A stretch of 64,000 bases of DNA from Rhizobium bangladeshense. Its GTDB lineage: Bacteria > Pseudomonadota > Alphaproteobacteria > Rhizobiales > Rhizobiaceae. Location: positions 186,001 through 250,000 of the forward strand of contig NZ_CP071615.1 in the NCBI RefSeq assembly GCF_017357245.1, in the 5' to 3' direction. The translations under genes and the position numbers were made by a program. This document shows positions 56,114-62,479 of this stretch, piece by piece (position 1 is the stretch's first letter; every line of letters begins with the position of its first letter). The notes under the pieces were generated by a model. The model saw only the letters and a program-made list of their open reading frames with translations, was not told the DNA's origin and made no database searches.

Positions 56114-56500
56114 GTCCGACCGTATGGGGGCTTTCGCGGCGGCTGATGCGCTGGAGGAGGAATGCTGGCTGTCGCTCCCAGGGGTTTCTCTCCTCCGGGG
56201 TCTCGGATCCATAGCCCGACCCCTGCCGGTCTGCCCTTCGTTTTCGCTGCGGTCTGAACCGGCGGCCGGTCGTTTCAAGGCCGCTGGCGCGCCGCGGAGC
56301 GGCCGGTGCAGCCTCCCTCGCAAAACGGCTCCGCGTCCTTCGCAGGGCTTTACCCCGCTTGTCCGCAAATCCGTTTCGCTCGCCCGGCCGTCCCGGACCT
56401 GTGAAAGCGCCCGTCCTCAACCGGTTCCTGTCGACCGCATCGAAGGGCAGACCGGCAGGAGCCGGAGCCGCTTCGGTGAAAACCACGAAAGGAAGATCCC
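56114..56500 (+). other. GC-rich leader with a repeated block
   Basis: There is no gene here. The block at 56334-56364 (CGTCCTTCGCAGGGCTTTAC onward) repeats the one at 52363-52395 in the ParB leader. CCGGC-AGGA-GCCGG forms a hairpin about 35 nt before the next start codon. Confidence 0.5.
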
Positions 56501-57085
56501 ATGGCCAAGCCCGCAACCAATCGACCCTCCCCCCGCGTCGTGCCGCTCCGCAAGGGCGCGACCCTCGAGATGGTCAGGCTCACATGCCCGGACACCGTCC
56601 AGGCAATGCTGATCGCCGAGAGCTTTGGATCCGCGGTGGTCGACAGCGACGGCATCCGTGAGCTCCACGAGCGCCTGATCATTGCGACCGCCGACAGCCT
56701 CTCAGACGGTCTCGGCGAGAAAGCGATGCAGATCCATCTCCAGCGCATCGTCGGGGCCTATGTCGGCTCGGCGCACGGAGCCGGCCAGTTCTACAGTCGG
56801 GCAGTCTCCGAGGCGCGAGACGCCACCGCCAAATCGGCAAACGATGCCCGCGACGAGGACCTCGATGGCCCGGTCGGTTACGACAGCGCCGCCCAGCGCA
56901 AACGCGAATTCGCCGCCGACATGGGCATACAGTCCCACGCGTTGCGGATGGCCGCCGAGGGCGCAGTCGCAGCTTACAGCCACGTCATCGGCGAAGCCTG
57001 GAAGCCTTTCGACCGCCCGGTCGAAAACCCGGGCCAGTCGCTCGACCGCAAGGCGGCGGAGGCGCAGATGGCGGCACTCGGTTGA
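56501..57085 (+). CDS. Plasmid-module hypothetical protein
   Basis: This 194-residue, Ala-rich, mainly helical protein contains YVGSAHGAGQFYSRAVSEAR and QRKREFAADMGIQSHALRMA. I know no characterised family. AAAGGAAG precedes the ATG, and a strong terminator follows. It is a stand-alone transcription unit between GC-rich leaders. Confidence 0.68.
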   Translation: MAKPATNRPSPRVVPLRKGATLEMVRLTCPDTVQAMLIAESFGSAVVDSDGIRELHERLIIATADSLSDGLGEKAMQIHLQRIVGAYVGSAHGAGQFYSRAVSEARDATAKSANDARDEDLDGPVGYDSAAQRKREFAADMGIQSHALRMAAEGAVAAYSHVIGEAWKPFDRPVENPGQSLDRKAAEAQMAALG

Positions 57086-57141
57086 GCCGCTTTTCGCGCG
57101 GAGCTTCGGCTCCGCCCTTTCTTCCCTCTCCCTGATCATTA

Positions 57142-57169
57142 GGCCGGTTCCTTTGGGACCGGCCTTTTT
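57142..57169 (+). terminator. Strong terminator after the 194-residue protein gene
   Basis: GGCCGGTTCC and GGGACCGGCC form a 10-bp stem (one G-T pair) with a TTT loop, followed by five T. Confidence 0.88.
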
Positions 57170-57194
57170 CCAGGTCATCAGAAGGAAGAGAAAC

Positions 57195-57317
57195 ATGGAC
57201 CCCGCTCGCCACGCGACCCCGTCCCGGTCGGCGGTCCTGCAGGAGCCGGCGGTCTGCCGCAACGGCTTCGCCGTCCTTCACTCCGTTGCGGCCGTTCCGG
57301 TGCGGCCGGCCGCCTGA
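57195..57317 (+). CDS. Possible 40-residue leader peptide before ardC
   Basis: An ATG at 57195 with GAAGGAAGAG 5-14 nt upstream opens 40 codons (MDPARHATPSRSAVLQEPAV and on), rich in Ala, Val, Pro and Arg. It lies between a terminator and the ArdC leader. The good ribosome site and the structured DNA that follows make a regulatory leader peptide possible, but it could be a chance frame. Confidence 0.35.
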   Translation: MDPARHATPSRSAVLQEPAVCRNGFAVLHSVAAVPVRPAA

Positions 57318-57345
57318 TCGCTCCTGCTTCGGACCTCCGCGACGG

Positions 57346-57377
57346 GGCCGCGATGGGCGCGGCCTCCAAAACGGAGG
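57346..57377 (+). promoter_or_regulatory. Two mutually exclusive hairpins over the ardC ribosome site
   Basis: Hairpin 1 is GGCCGCG/CGCGGCC (57346-57364). Hairpin 2 is CCTCC (57363-57367) with GGAGG (57373-57377), the ArdC ribosome site itself. They share positions 57363-57364, so only one can form fully. When hairpin 1 forms, the ribosome site is freed. Confidence 0.6.
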
Positions 57378-57385
57378 ATAAGGAC

Positions 57386-58312
57386 ATGAGCAGGAAAGCC
57401 GAGGACGAACGCGCCGACATTTATGCACGGATCACGGACCGGATCGTTGCCGATCTGGAAAAGGGTGTAAAACCCTGGATGAAGCCTTGGCACGCGGCCA
57501 ACACGGATGGTCGGATTACCCGGCCGCTACGCCACGACGGTCAGCCCTATTCGGGCATGAACATTCTCCTGTTATGGTCGGAGGGAATGGCGCGCGGCTT
57601 CACTTCACCCATGTGGATGACGTTCAAGCAGGCGCTTGAACTGGGAGCGGCGGTGCGCAAGGGCGAGACCGGTTCGACCGTCGTCTTCGCCAGCCGCTTC
57701 ACCAAGTCCGAAACGGATGGCAATGGTGGCGAAGTCGACCGTGAAATCCCGTTTCTGAAGGCACATACGGTCTTCAACATCGAGCAGATCGACGGGTTGC
57801 CGGAACACTATCATCATCGACCGGTTCCGGTGCTCGATCCTGTCGAGCGGGTCGAGCACGCCGATCGCTTTTTCCGGAACACCGGCGCGGTCATTCGCCA
57901 TGGAGGCTCGCAGGCCTACTACTCGCCGGTCACGGATCACATCCAGATGCCGCCGTTCGAGACCTTCCGCGACGCCGCGTCTTATGTGGCAACGCTGAGT
58001 CACGAAAGTTGCCATTGGACGGCGCGCGCCGATCGCGTCGGTCGCGATCTCAGCCGATATGCCAAAGACAAGAGCGAACGCGCCCGCGAGGAACTGATCG
58101 CCGAGCTCGGAAGCTGCTTCCTATGCGCCGATCTCGGAATCGCGCCGGAGCTGGAGCCCCGGCCGGACCATGCCTCTTACCTAGGCTCGTGGCTGAAGAT
58201 TCTATGCGACGACAGGCGGGCTATTTTCCAGGCCGCGGCGCATGCCCAGCGTGCTGTCAGCTTCCTGCACGGTCTCCAGTCCATTCAGGCCGACGAGAGA
58301 TCGGCTGCATAG
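57386..58312 (+). CDS. ArdC-like ssDNA-binding antirestriction protein
   Basis: This 308-residue protein has an ArdC N-terminal ssDNA-binding domain (DIYARITDRIVADLEKGVKP, WMKPWHAANTDGR, YSGMNILLLW) and a zincin-like metallopeptidase domain. Its metal site is HESCHWT (about residues 206-212), a variant of the HELAHWT typical of the family. ArdC-type proteins protect transferred single-stranded plasmid DNA from host enzymes during conjugation. GGAGGATAAGG precedes the ATG at 57386. The upstream frame from 57353 is not used. Confidence 0.88.
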   Translation: MSRKAEDERADIYARITDRIVADLEKGVKPWMKPWHAANTDGRITRPLRHDGQPYSGMNILLLWSEGMARGFTSPMWMTFKQALELGAAVRKGETGSTVVFASRFTKSETDGNGGEVDREIPFLKAHTVFNIEQIDGLPEHYHHRPVPVLDPVERVEHADRFFRNTGAVIRHGGSQAYYSPVTDHIQMPPFETFRDAASYVATLSHESCHWTARADRVGRDLSRYAKDKSERAREELIAELGSCFLCADLGIAPELEPRPDHASYLGSWLKILCDDRRAIFQAAAHAQRAVSFLHGLQSIQADERSAA

Positions 58313-58495
58313 GAGACGCCATGGTCGGTCGTTGTCACCCGCAACGGCCGACAGCTCTTTCGGCTCTCTTTCCGCCAGCGCGTTCTGATCGGACGTGAGG
58401 TCCAACTTCCCCCAGATCGATGGTTTCCGATCGGTGGCTTTCAGCTTCCGGGAGTGCTTGATTTCGACGGCAAACGGTTTTGTCTGCTGACGCAT
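58202..58495 (-). CDS. Small basic protein opposite the ardC 3' end
   Basis: An ATG at 58495 with an excellent ribosome site (CTGGAGGATCT) opens a 97-codon frame: MRQQTKPFAVEIKHSRKLKA, then RKPSIWGKLDL. The first 55 or so residues look like a real conserved protein. The last 37 lie antisense to ardC and are probably not original, so the gene may be 3'-truncated by the junction with ardC. The family is unknown to me. Confidence 0.5.
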   Translation of the reverse strand: MRQQTKPFAVEIKHSRKLKATDRKPSIWGKLDLTSDQNALAEREPKELSAVAGDNDRPWRLLCSRSLVGLNGLETVQEADSTLGMRRGLENSPPVVA

Positions 58496-58953
58496 AGATC
58501 CTCCAGGCGACGAATCGCGGCCCGACAATATCGCGTTGATGAGAGGAGGCAACTGCCCGGGCGGCCGAGTTTTGTCGCGTCCAAAGCCGACGCCCTGACT
58601 CAGAGACAGGGCAACGGGATCGCGGCTGCGATGTTCCGACATGGCAACGCGCTGACGAAGGCCGCCATGTCCAAGTTCCTCCCACCGCTGTCATAGGCCA
58701 CGTCCTCCGCGGGCTCGATGAGGCATGTCTGATCGGAGACCGGCTTCGCCTCGATCGTTCTCCCGCAACGGTCGTCCGCAACTTTCTTCCCCTGAGCGCT
58801 GCGCGCCCATTCCTCGCGCAACAACAAAGCCGCTCCCGGCCGCCCTCCACGTCGTTTCAGCCCCTTCGGGGTGCGGTCCGATCGTCCCCGATCCTTGCGA
58901 CAGCCATCGAGGCCGCGAAGGGCGCGGCCCGAAACAACCGAAAGGAACAGACA
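58496..58953 (+). other. GC-rich leader of the DUF736 gene
   Basis: No gene is evident on the + strand in this stretch. It carries CCCCTTCGGGG-type dyads and the hairpin at 58911-58929. Confidence 0.45.
58911..58929 (+). promoter_or_regulatory. Hairpin shared with the ardC leader
   Basis: GGCCGCGAAGGGCGCGGCC differs by one loop base from the ardC leader hairpin at 57346-57364. Both are 7-bp perfect stems placed 21-24 nt before a start codon. Confidence 0.65.
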
Positions 58954-59262
58954 ATGGCTACCATCGGCACCTTCACCTCCACCGAAAACGGCTTCGCCGG
59001 CTCGATCCGCACTCTCGCACTCAACGTCAAGGCTCGCATCTCCCGGATCGAAAATCCCTCCGACGACGGTCCGCACTTCCGCATCTACGCAGGCAATGTC
59101 GAGCTCGGCGCCGCCTGGCAGCGGGTCTCGGAGCAGAAGGGCCGCGACTACCTCTCGGTCAAACTGGACGATCCGAGCTTCCCATCCCCGATCTACGCCA
59201 GCCTCGTCGAGGTCGAAGGCGAGAAGGAGCTCCAGCTTATCTGGTCCCGCCGCAAGGACTGA
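58954..59262 (+). CDS. DUF736 family protein
   Basis: This 102-residue protein covers the whole DUF736 domain: [50 protein letters not shown], and [20 protein letters not shown]. The family is abundant on rhizobial plasmids near ardC and tra genes, and its function is unknown. AAAGGAA precedes the ATG, and a strong terminator follows. Confidence 0.9.
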   Translation: MATIGTFTSTENGFAGSIRTLALNVKARISRIENPSDDGPHFRIYAGNVELGAAWQRVSEQKGRDYLSVKLDDPSFPSPIYASLVEVEGEKELQLIWSRRKD

Positions 59263-59314
59263 GGCGCTCAACGGCCCCGCTACCAGGCGGGGCCTGCTGA
59301 TCCGCCGAAATATC

Positions 59315-59352
59315 AAAGCCGGATCGGGCATCGAGCCCGGTCCGGCTTTTTT
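59315..59352 (+). terminator. Strong terminator after the DUF736 gene
   Basis: A 15-bp stem (AAAGCCGGATCGGGC with GCCCGGTCCGGCTTT, one mismatch-type pair) has a 5-nt loop and a run of six T. The rest of 59263-59582 is a GC-rich leader without a gene, with a CCCGG/CCGGG dyad about 31 nt before the next start. Confidence 0.9.
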
Positions 59353-59582
59353 AGTGCCATACGAGAGGGGGTGAGCGGCTCAGATCCTGTCGAGGATACC
59401 GGTCGGCGACGACGGCCCCAAGGATGAGCGGTTCCCCCAATTTACTCCAGCTGCCCAAGGGCAGCCTGCGCAAATCGGCTCCCCCACTCCCCGGCTCCGC
59501 CGGTCGCTGTCGCGATCCTTGACCCCGTCGTCACCTCCCCGGTGCCGGGCATCGTCTTTCACGAACTCAAGGAGATGAAACG

Positions 59583-59753
59583 ATGACTTTTTCCCTGGAA
59601 CAGCACATCGAGGAACTGCGGGCCGAGTTGGCGAATTGCGCGGACTGGGACGAGCGCCTTCAGATCGAGGCGGCTCTGGCCGGCGCAAGGCAGGAGCTTG
59701 CCTTTGCCAACGCAGAGCTTGATGCTCTTCTTTCCGAAGAGCCGCCCTCTTGA
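59583..59753 (+). CDS. Small coiled-coil-like protein (56 residues)
   Basis: This short gene (MTFSLEQHIEELRAELANCA onward, ending DALLSEEPPS) has an AAGGAG site 8 nt before the ATG. The sequence is an acidic amphipathic helix with heptad-like Leu/Ala spacing (EELRAELAN, EAALAGARQELAFANAELD). It is probably a small regulator or binding partner and part of the plasmid module. The family is not recognised. Confidence 0.68.
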   Translation: MTFSLEQHIEELRAELANCADWDERLQIEAALAGARQELAFANAELDALLSEEPPS

Positions 59754-60039
59754 GGGCGGCCTATCACCAGCACTCTGGACGCTGTCTTTCGCAGGTCCGA
59801 GAGGAGCGATCCGCTGCAACTTTCCTTTCGATCTCCTGTCATCGACATGGGGATGCTGCATCCCGTCCGTCGCGCCGCAACCTGCCGCCGCCAGAATTTT
59901 CCCCGCCGCCGGCTCCTCGCGGGTCAAAATTCAGTCGCCTGCAAGTCCTCCGCATGGCTGCGGCCGTCCCGATGCAGCCCTCCTTTCCGGTCAGCGTGTC
60001 TCACCCCGCGATGACAGCTTATCGAAAGGAGAAAATATC
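59754..60039 (+). other. GC-rich leader
   Basis: The leader starts with a GCCGCCCTC/GAGGGCGGC hairpin at the previous stop codon (59742-59761). It then runs pyrimidine-rich to the AAAGGAG site of the next gene. No gene is seen. Confidence 0.45.
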
Positions 60040-60213
60040 ATGCGCCAACTCGCAAAATTCCTCGGCGCCACCGGCCGCCGTCTTCGGGCTCTCGGCAAGG
60101 TGATCAGTCACTTTTTCCGCAAGGGAAAACTCGGCTTCAAGCTCGCGGTCAAGATCCCGTTCTTCGTTGAGATCGAGGCTTCGTTCGAAACCGACTGGGA
60201 CCGGCGCAGATGA
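60040..60213 (+). CDS. Small basic protein (57 residues)
   Basis: AAAGGAG lies 8 nt before the ATG at 60040. The protein (MRQLAKFLGATGRRLRALGK onward) is strongly basic in its first 30 residues and has a hydrophobic beta segment (FKLAVKIPFFVEIEASFETD). It may bind DNA or membranes. The longer frame upstream is not supported. A terminator follows directly. The family is not recognised. Confidence 0.65.
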   Translation: MRQLAKFLGATGRRLRALGKVISHFFRKGKLGFKLAVKIPFFVEIEASFETDWDRRR

Positions 60214-60220
60214 TGCGCCA

Positions 60221-60246
60221 GGGGCCGCTACGGCGGCCCTCCTTTT
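60221..60246. terminator. Terminator between convergent genes
   Basis: GGGCCGC and GCGGCCC form a 7-bp stem with a TACG loop, followed by TCCTTTT. It ends the 57-residue gene on + and could serve the WGR gene on -. Confidence 0.7.
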
Positions 60247-60274
60247 GTCGCTCGAAACGCACAGGCGGCCAAGG

Positions 60275-60583
60275 TCAGCTTTGCGAGAGCTGAAGCCCTG
60301 TTCTCGGCAAATATCCGCGAGCACGCTTTTGTTTCAACAGGTCGAGGAACAACAGAACCGCTTCCTCTTCCCGTTCGAAAACATGCTGTTTCTCCTGCCC
60401 GCGCCTGCCGATCCGTCCCCAACGCCGCGTCAGGCAAGCCTCTCCGAACATCGTCTGCTCGATCGCCATGGCATAGTACCGAGCCATGTTTTTGGCTGGG
60501 TCCGTTCGTTCGACATAGAGCTGGTAGGGTTGCGAAATCATGTCGGCATGATCGTCACCCGGCGCCGCCACGTCCAACGACAT
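60275..60583 (-). CDS. Stand-alone WGR-domain protein
   Basis: This 102-residue protein is almost entirely a WGR domain: YQLYVERTDPAKNMARYYAM, then TRRWGRIGRRGQEKQHVFER with the name-giving W-G-R. WGR domains are thought to bind nucleic acids and occur in PARPs, ligases and polyketide-linked proteins; stand-alone bacterial forms are frequent on plasmids. The ATG at 60583 has TAGGA upstream. It is one of the few - strand genes inside the module. Confidence 0.85.
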   Translation of the reverse strand: MSLDVAAPGDDHADMISQPYQLYVERTDPAKNMARYYAMAIEQTMFGEACLTRRWGRIGRRGQEKQHVFEREEEAVLLFLDLLKQKRARGYLPRTGLQLSQS

Positions 60584-61025
60584 ATGTGAATCCTACAGGT
60601 GCGACCGATTCATTTTCGTGAAGAATGGTGCTCGGGCGAGGCGCCGCCGGCGCGCGGCTCTATTCGCGCTGCGGCCGGAGCCTGCACGCGGTCTCCGCCC
60701 AGTCGGGTTACGATCCTCTCGCGGCAAGAAGCATGCCTCTGTCAAAAATCGTTGTCCGGAGACAGCCAGAACGACACAAGGCCATCGGAGATGGCAAGCG
60801 GTCGCGTCCCTTCCGGACGCGGTTCTATCTCTCTCTGACATCCCATTTTGCACCCGCCGTTCCGGCGTCAAGGACATCGCGGCCCCTCCAATTTTCCCAG
60901 CGCCGCAAGCGGCCCCAGGAAAATCGGTTCCTCCGCTCGCCGCAGGGCGGCCGCGTTCCGCGGTCCCTGACCCCTCACGGGCTACGGTGCGGACACCTTT
61001 CGTCAGAAACGAAAAGGAGACTCTG
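60584..61025 (+). other. GC-rich leader without a gene
   Basis: This 440-nt stretch between the divergent WGR gene and the next + gene has no credible ORF. Its AAATCGGTTCCTCCGCTC block (about 60921-60938) resembles AAATCGGCTCCCCCACTC at about 59473-59490 in another leader. TTTCGT/ACGAAA forms a hairpin just before the AAAAGGAG ribosome site. Confidence 0.45.
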
Positions 61026-61349
61026 ATGACAAGGCATCAAAACACTCACCTGGTTGGCGAAGATCAAAAGCTGCTGAATCAACAACCGAATTGGCTTGAA
61101 AGTTTGCGCCGAAATTTCGATGCGGAAGTTCATTTGCCAGCCGATATCTCGCGAGAGTTTCTGTCTGCATCCCTCCTCTGGGCGATCGAGCACAAAGTCG
61201 ATTTCGCTCTGTTCCACGAGGCCGACGAGATCATCATTGCGCATTTTGGCGGTGATGAGATCTACCTCCCGTCGCGGTGGTCGGACAAGCAATGGCACAT
61301 CGGCCTCGAAGACAGAGAGCCGTTCTTCGAACCTGATGAAGATCATTGA
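61026..61349 (+). CDS. Plasmid-module hypothetical protein (107 residues)
   Basis: AAAAGGAG lies 6 nt before the ATG at 61026. The protein (NWLESLRRNFDAEVHLPADI, LLWAIEHKVDFALFHEADEI, GGDEIYLPSRWSDKQWHIGL) is acidic and probably alpha/beta. I do not recognise a family. The long frame upstream is a by-product of GC-rich DNA. It ends in a perfect terminator and is the last + gene of the module. Confidence 0.68.
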   Translation: MTRHQNTHLVGEDQKLLNQQPNWLESLRRNFDAEVHLPADISREFLSASLLWAIEHKVDFALFHEADEIIIAHFGGDEIYLPSRWSDKQWHIGLEDREPFFEPDEDH

Positions 61350-61355
61350 GGTTTC

Positions 61356-61388
61356 AGACCAGAGGTGGCTCGCCGCCTCTGGTCTTTG
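61356..61388 (+). terminator. Perfect 10-bp terminator ending the module
   Basis: AGACCAGAGG and CCTCTGGTCT pair without mismatch around a 10-nt loop, followed by TTTG, 7 nt after the stop codon. Confidence 0.8.
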
Positions 61389-61468
61389 CCTTCGCGTGAG
61401 CCGTTTCAGCCGGATCGACCGGCCGGTAAGGCTTTGAAAGGGTGGCCTGCCGCCCCTCTCAAACCTCA

Positions 61469-61547
61469 CCCCATGAAGGAAGGGCAACGCCCCTCCTTCA
61501 AACATCCTCCCATGGGGAAAGGGGACGGTTCCCTCCTCCCTTTCCCC
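61469..61547. repeat. Nested and overlapping inverted repeats
   Basis: Outer arms CCCCATG/CATGGGG (61469-61475, 61511-61517) enclose GAAGGAAGGG/CCCCTCCTTC (61475-61484, 61490-61499, one mismatch). A second 10-bp perfect dyad, GGGGAAAGGG/CCCTTTCCCC (61514-61523, 61538-61547), shares GGGG at 61514-61517 with the first. The stretch 61350-61591 lies between convergent genes and has no coding frame I trust. Confidence 0.7.
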
Positions 61548-61591
61548 AAACCCCTATCCCTCTCCCGTGCCGGGGAAGCGATGGTTCGCTG

Positions 61592-62179
61592 TCACCCGCC
61601 CTGGCACCAGCCGTGTCGGGCACCATCCCATGATCGGGCGAGCCCTTCGTCGATCAAGACGTCGCCCAGCGAATTGCCTGCGCGAGACACGGTGCGAAGT
61701 TTGCGACCGTACTTGTCTTCATCACGGAACCCGGCTGCCAGAGAGAATTTTCCTGCGTTGAGCAGCGTCAGCAGGCGAGATTTTGCCGCCTCACCCTTTA
61801 TCCGTTCAGCCTCGCAGCGGGGCGGGCTGAGTTCGGGCGTGTCGATATCGGCAATACGGATTTTCTCGCCGTTGAACCAGAAGGTGTCGCCGTCGACGAC
61901 GCAGCTGGCTCGATGGCTTCCGTCGCAGATCGAAAATGCGGCCGACAATGAATCCGTCGTCGGTGTCTTGGCCAAAGTGGCGAACCCGGGGAGAACGTCG
62001 GCGCCGCCATAGGCAAGCCAACCCCCAACAGCAATGATCACGGTGCATAGAACTGCCGTCGAGCGTCTACGCCATCTGTTCCGCCCAGATCTCAGCAATC
62101 CTCCGCCCGCGCGCTGCCGACCGCGACTGCCTCTGGCCTTCGGCGGCTTTTTGAACGGAACCACATTCGAATTTGCCAA
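61592..62179 (-). CDS. Membrane-anchored thermonuclease (SNase-like)
   Basis: This 195-residue protein has a basic N-terminus, one TM segment (about residues 41-58, TAVLCTVIIAVGGWLAYGG) and a staphylococcal-nuclease-like domain (VVDGDTFWFNGEKIRIADID then TPE with the Ca and catalytic residues, DEDKYGRKLRTV with a second catalytic Arg). The active domain would face the periplasm. It lies downstream of traG on the same strand, as in several rhizobial plasmids, and may act on DNA or RNA at the envelope. Confidence 0.85.
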   Translation of the reverse strand: MANSNVVPFKKPPKARGSRGRQRAGGGLLRSGRNRWRRRSTAVLCTVIIAVGGWLAYGGADVLPGFATLAKTPTTDSLSAAFSICDGSHRASCVVDGDTFWFNGEKIRIADIDTPELSPPRCEAERIKGEAAKSRLLTLLNAGKFSLAAGFRDEDKYGRKLRTVSRAGNSLGDVLIDEGLARSWDGARHGWCQGG

Positions 62180-62479
62180 TATCCGATCCCCTCGTTTCGC
62201 CTCAGCCTATGTCGGACTCGGTTTCATCTGCGTTTACGGAGGAGCTTGGCTCCGGGCTACTGCGTGGCCGGCAAAATGGTGCGCGAGGGGCGGGGAGCAG
62301 TCGATCCCGCCTCCCCTTCGGGCCACTATGTTGAGGCTCCCGCGGCTGCCCTGTTTCCCACCCATCGCACGACGAGAATTCCCGAAATCTCGCCCGTCGG
62401 GCGTCGCTATGCTGATTTCTCCGATACTCTTCTCTTTCCTGGATCAGCCTTGCTCGGTTGCACCGCGCGCCGGCTTGGA
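62180..62479. other. Gap between traG and the nuclease gene
   Basis: This 300-nt gap has no coding frame I can support. It includes the presumed upstream region of the nuclease gene. Confidence 0.4.

Noticed and set aside
60618..61025. N-terminal extension of the 107-residue protein
   Set aside because: The open frame continues upstream, but the clear ribosome site at 61026 and the low-complexity Arg/Pro composition before it argue against translation.
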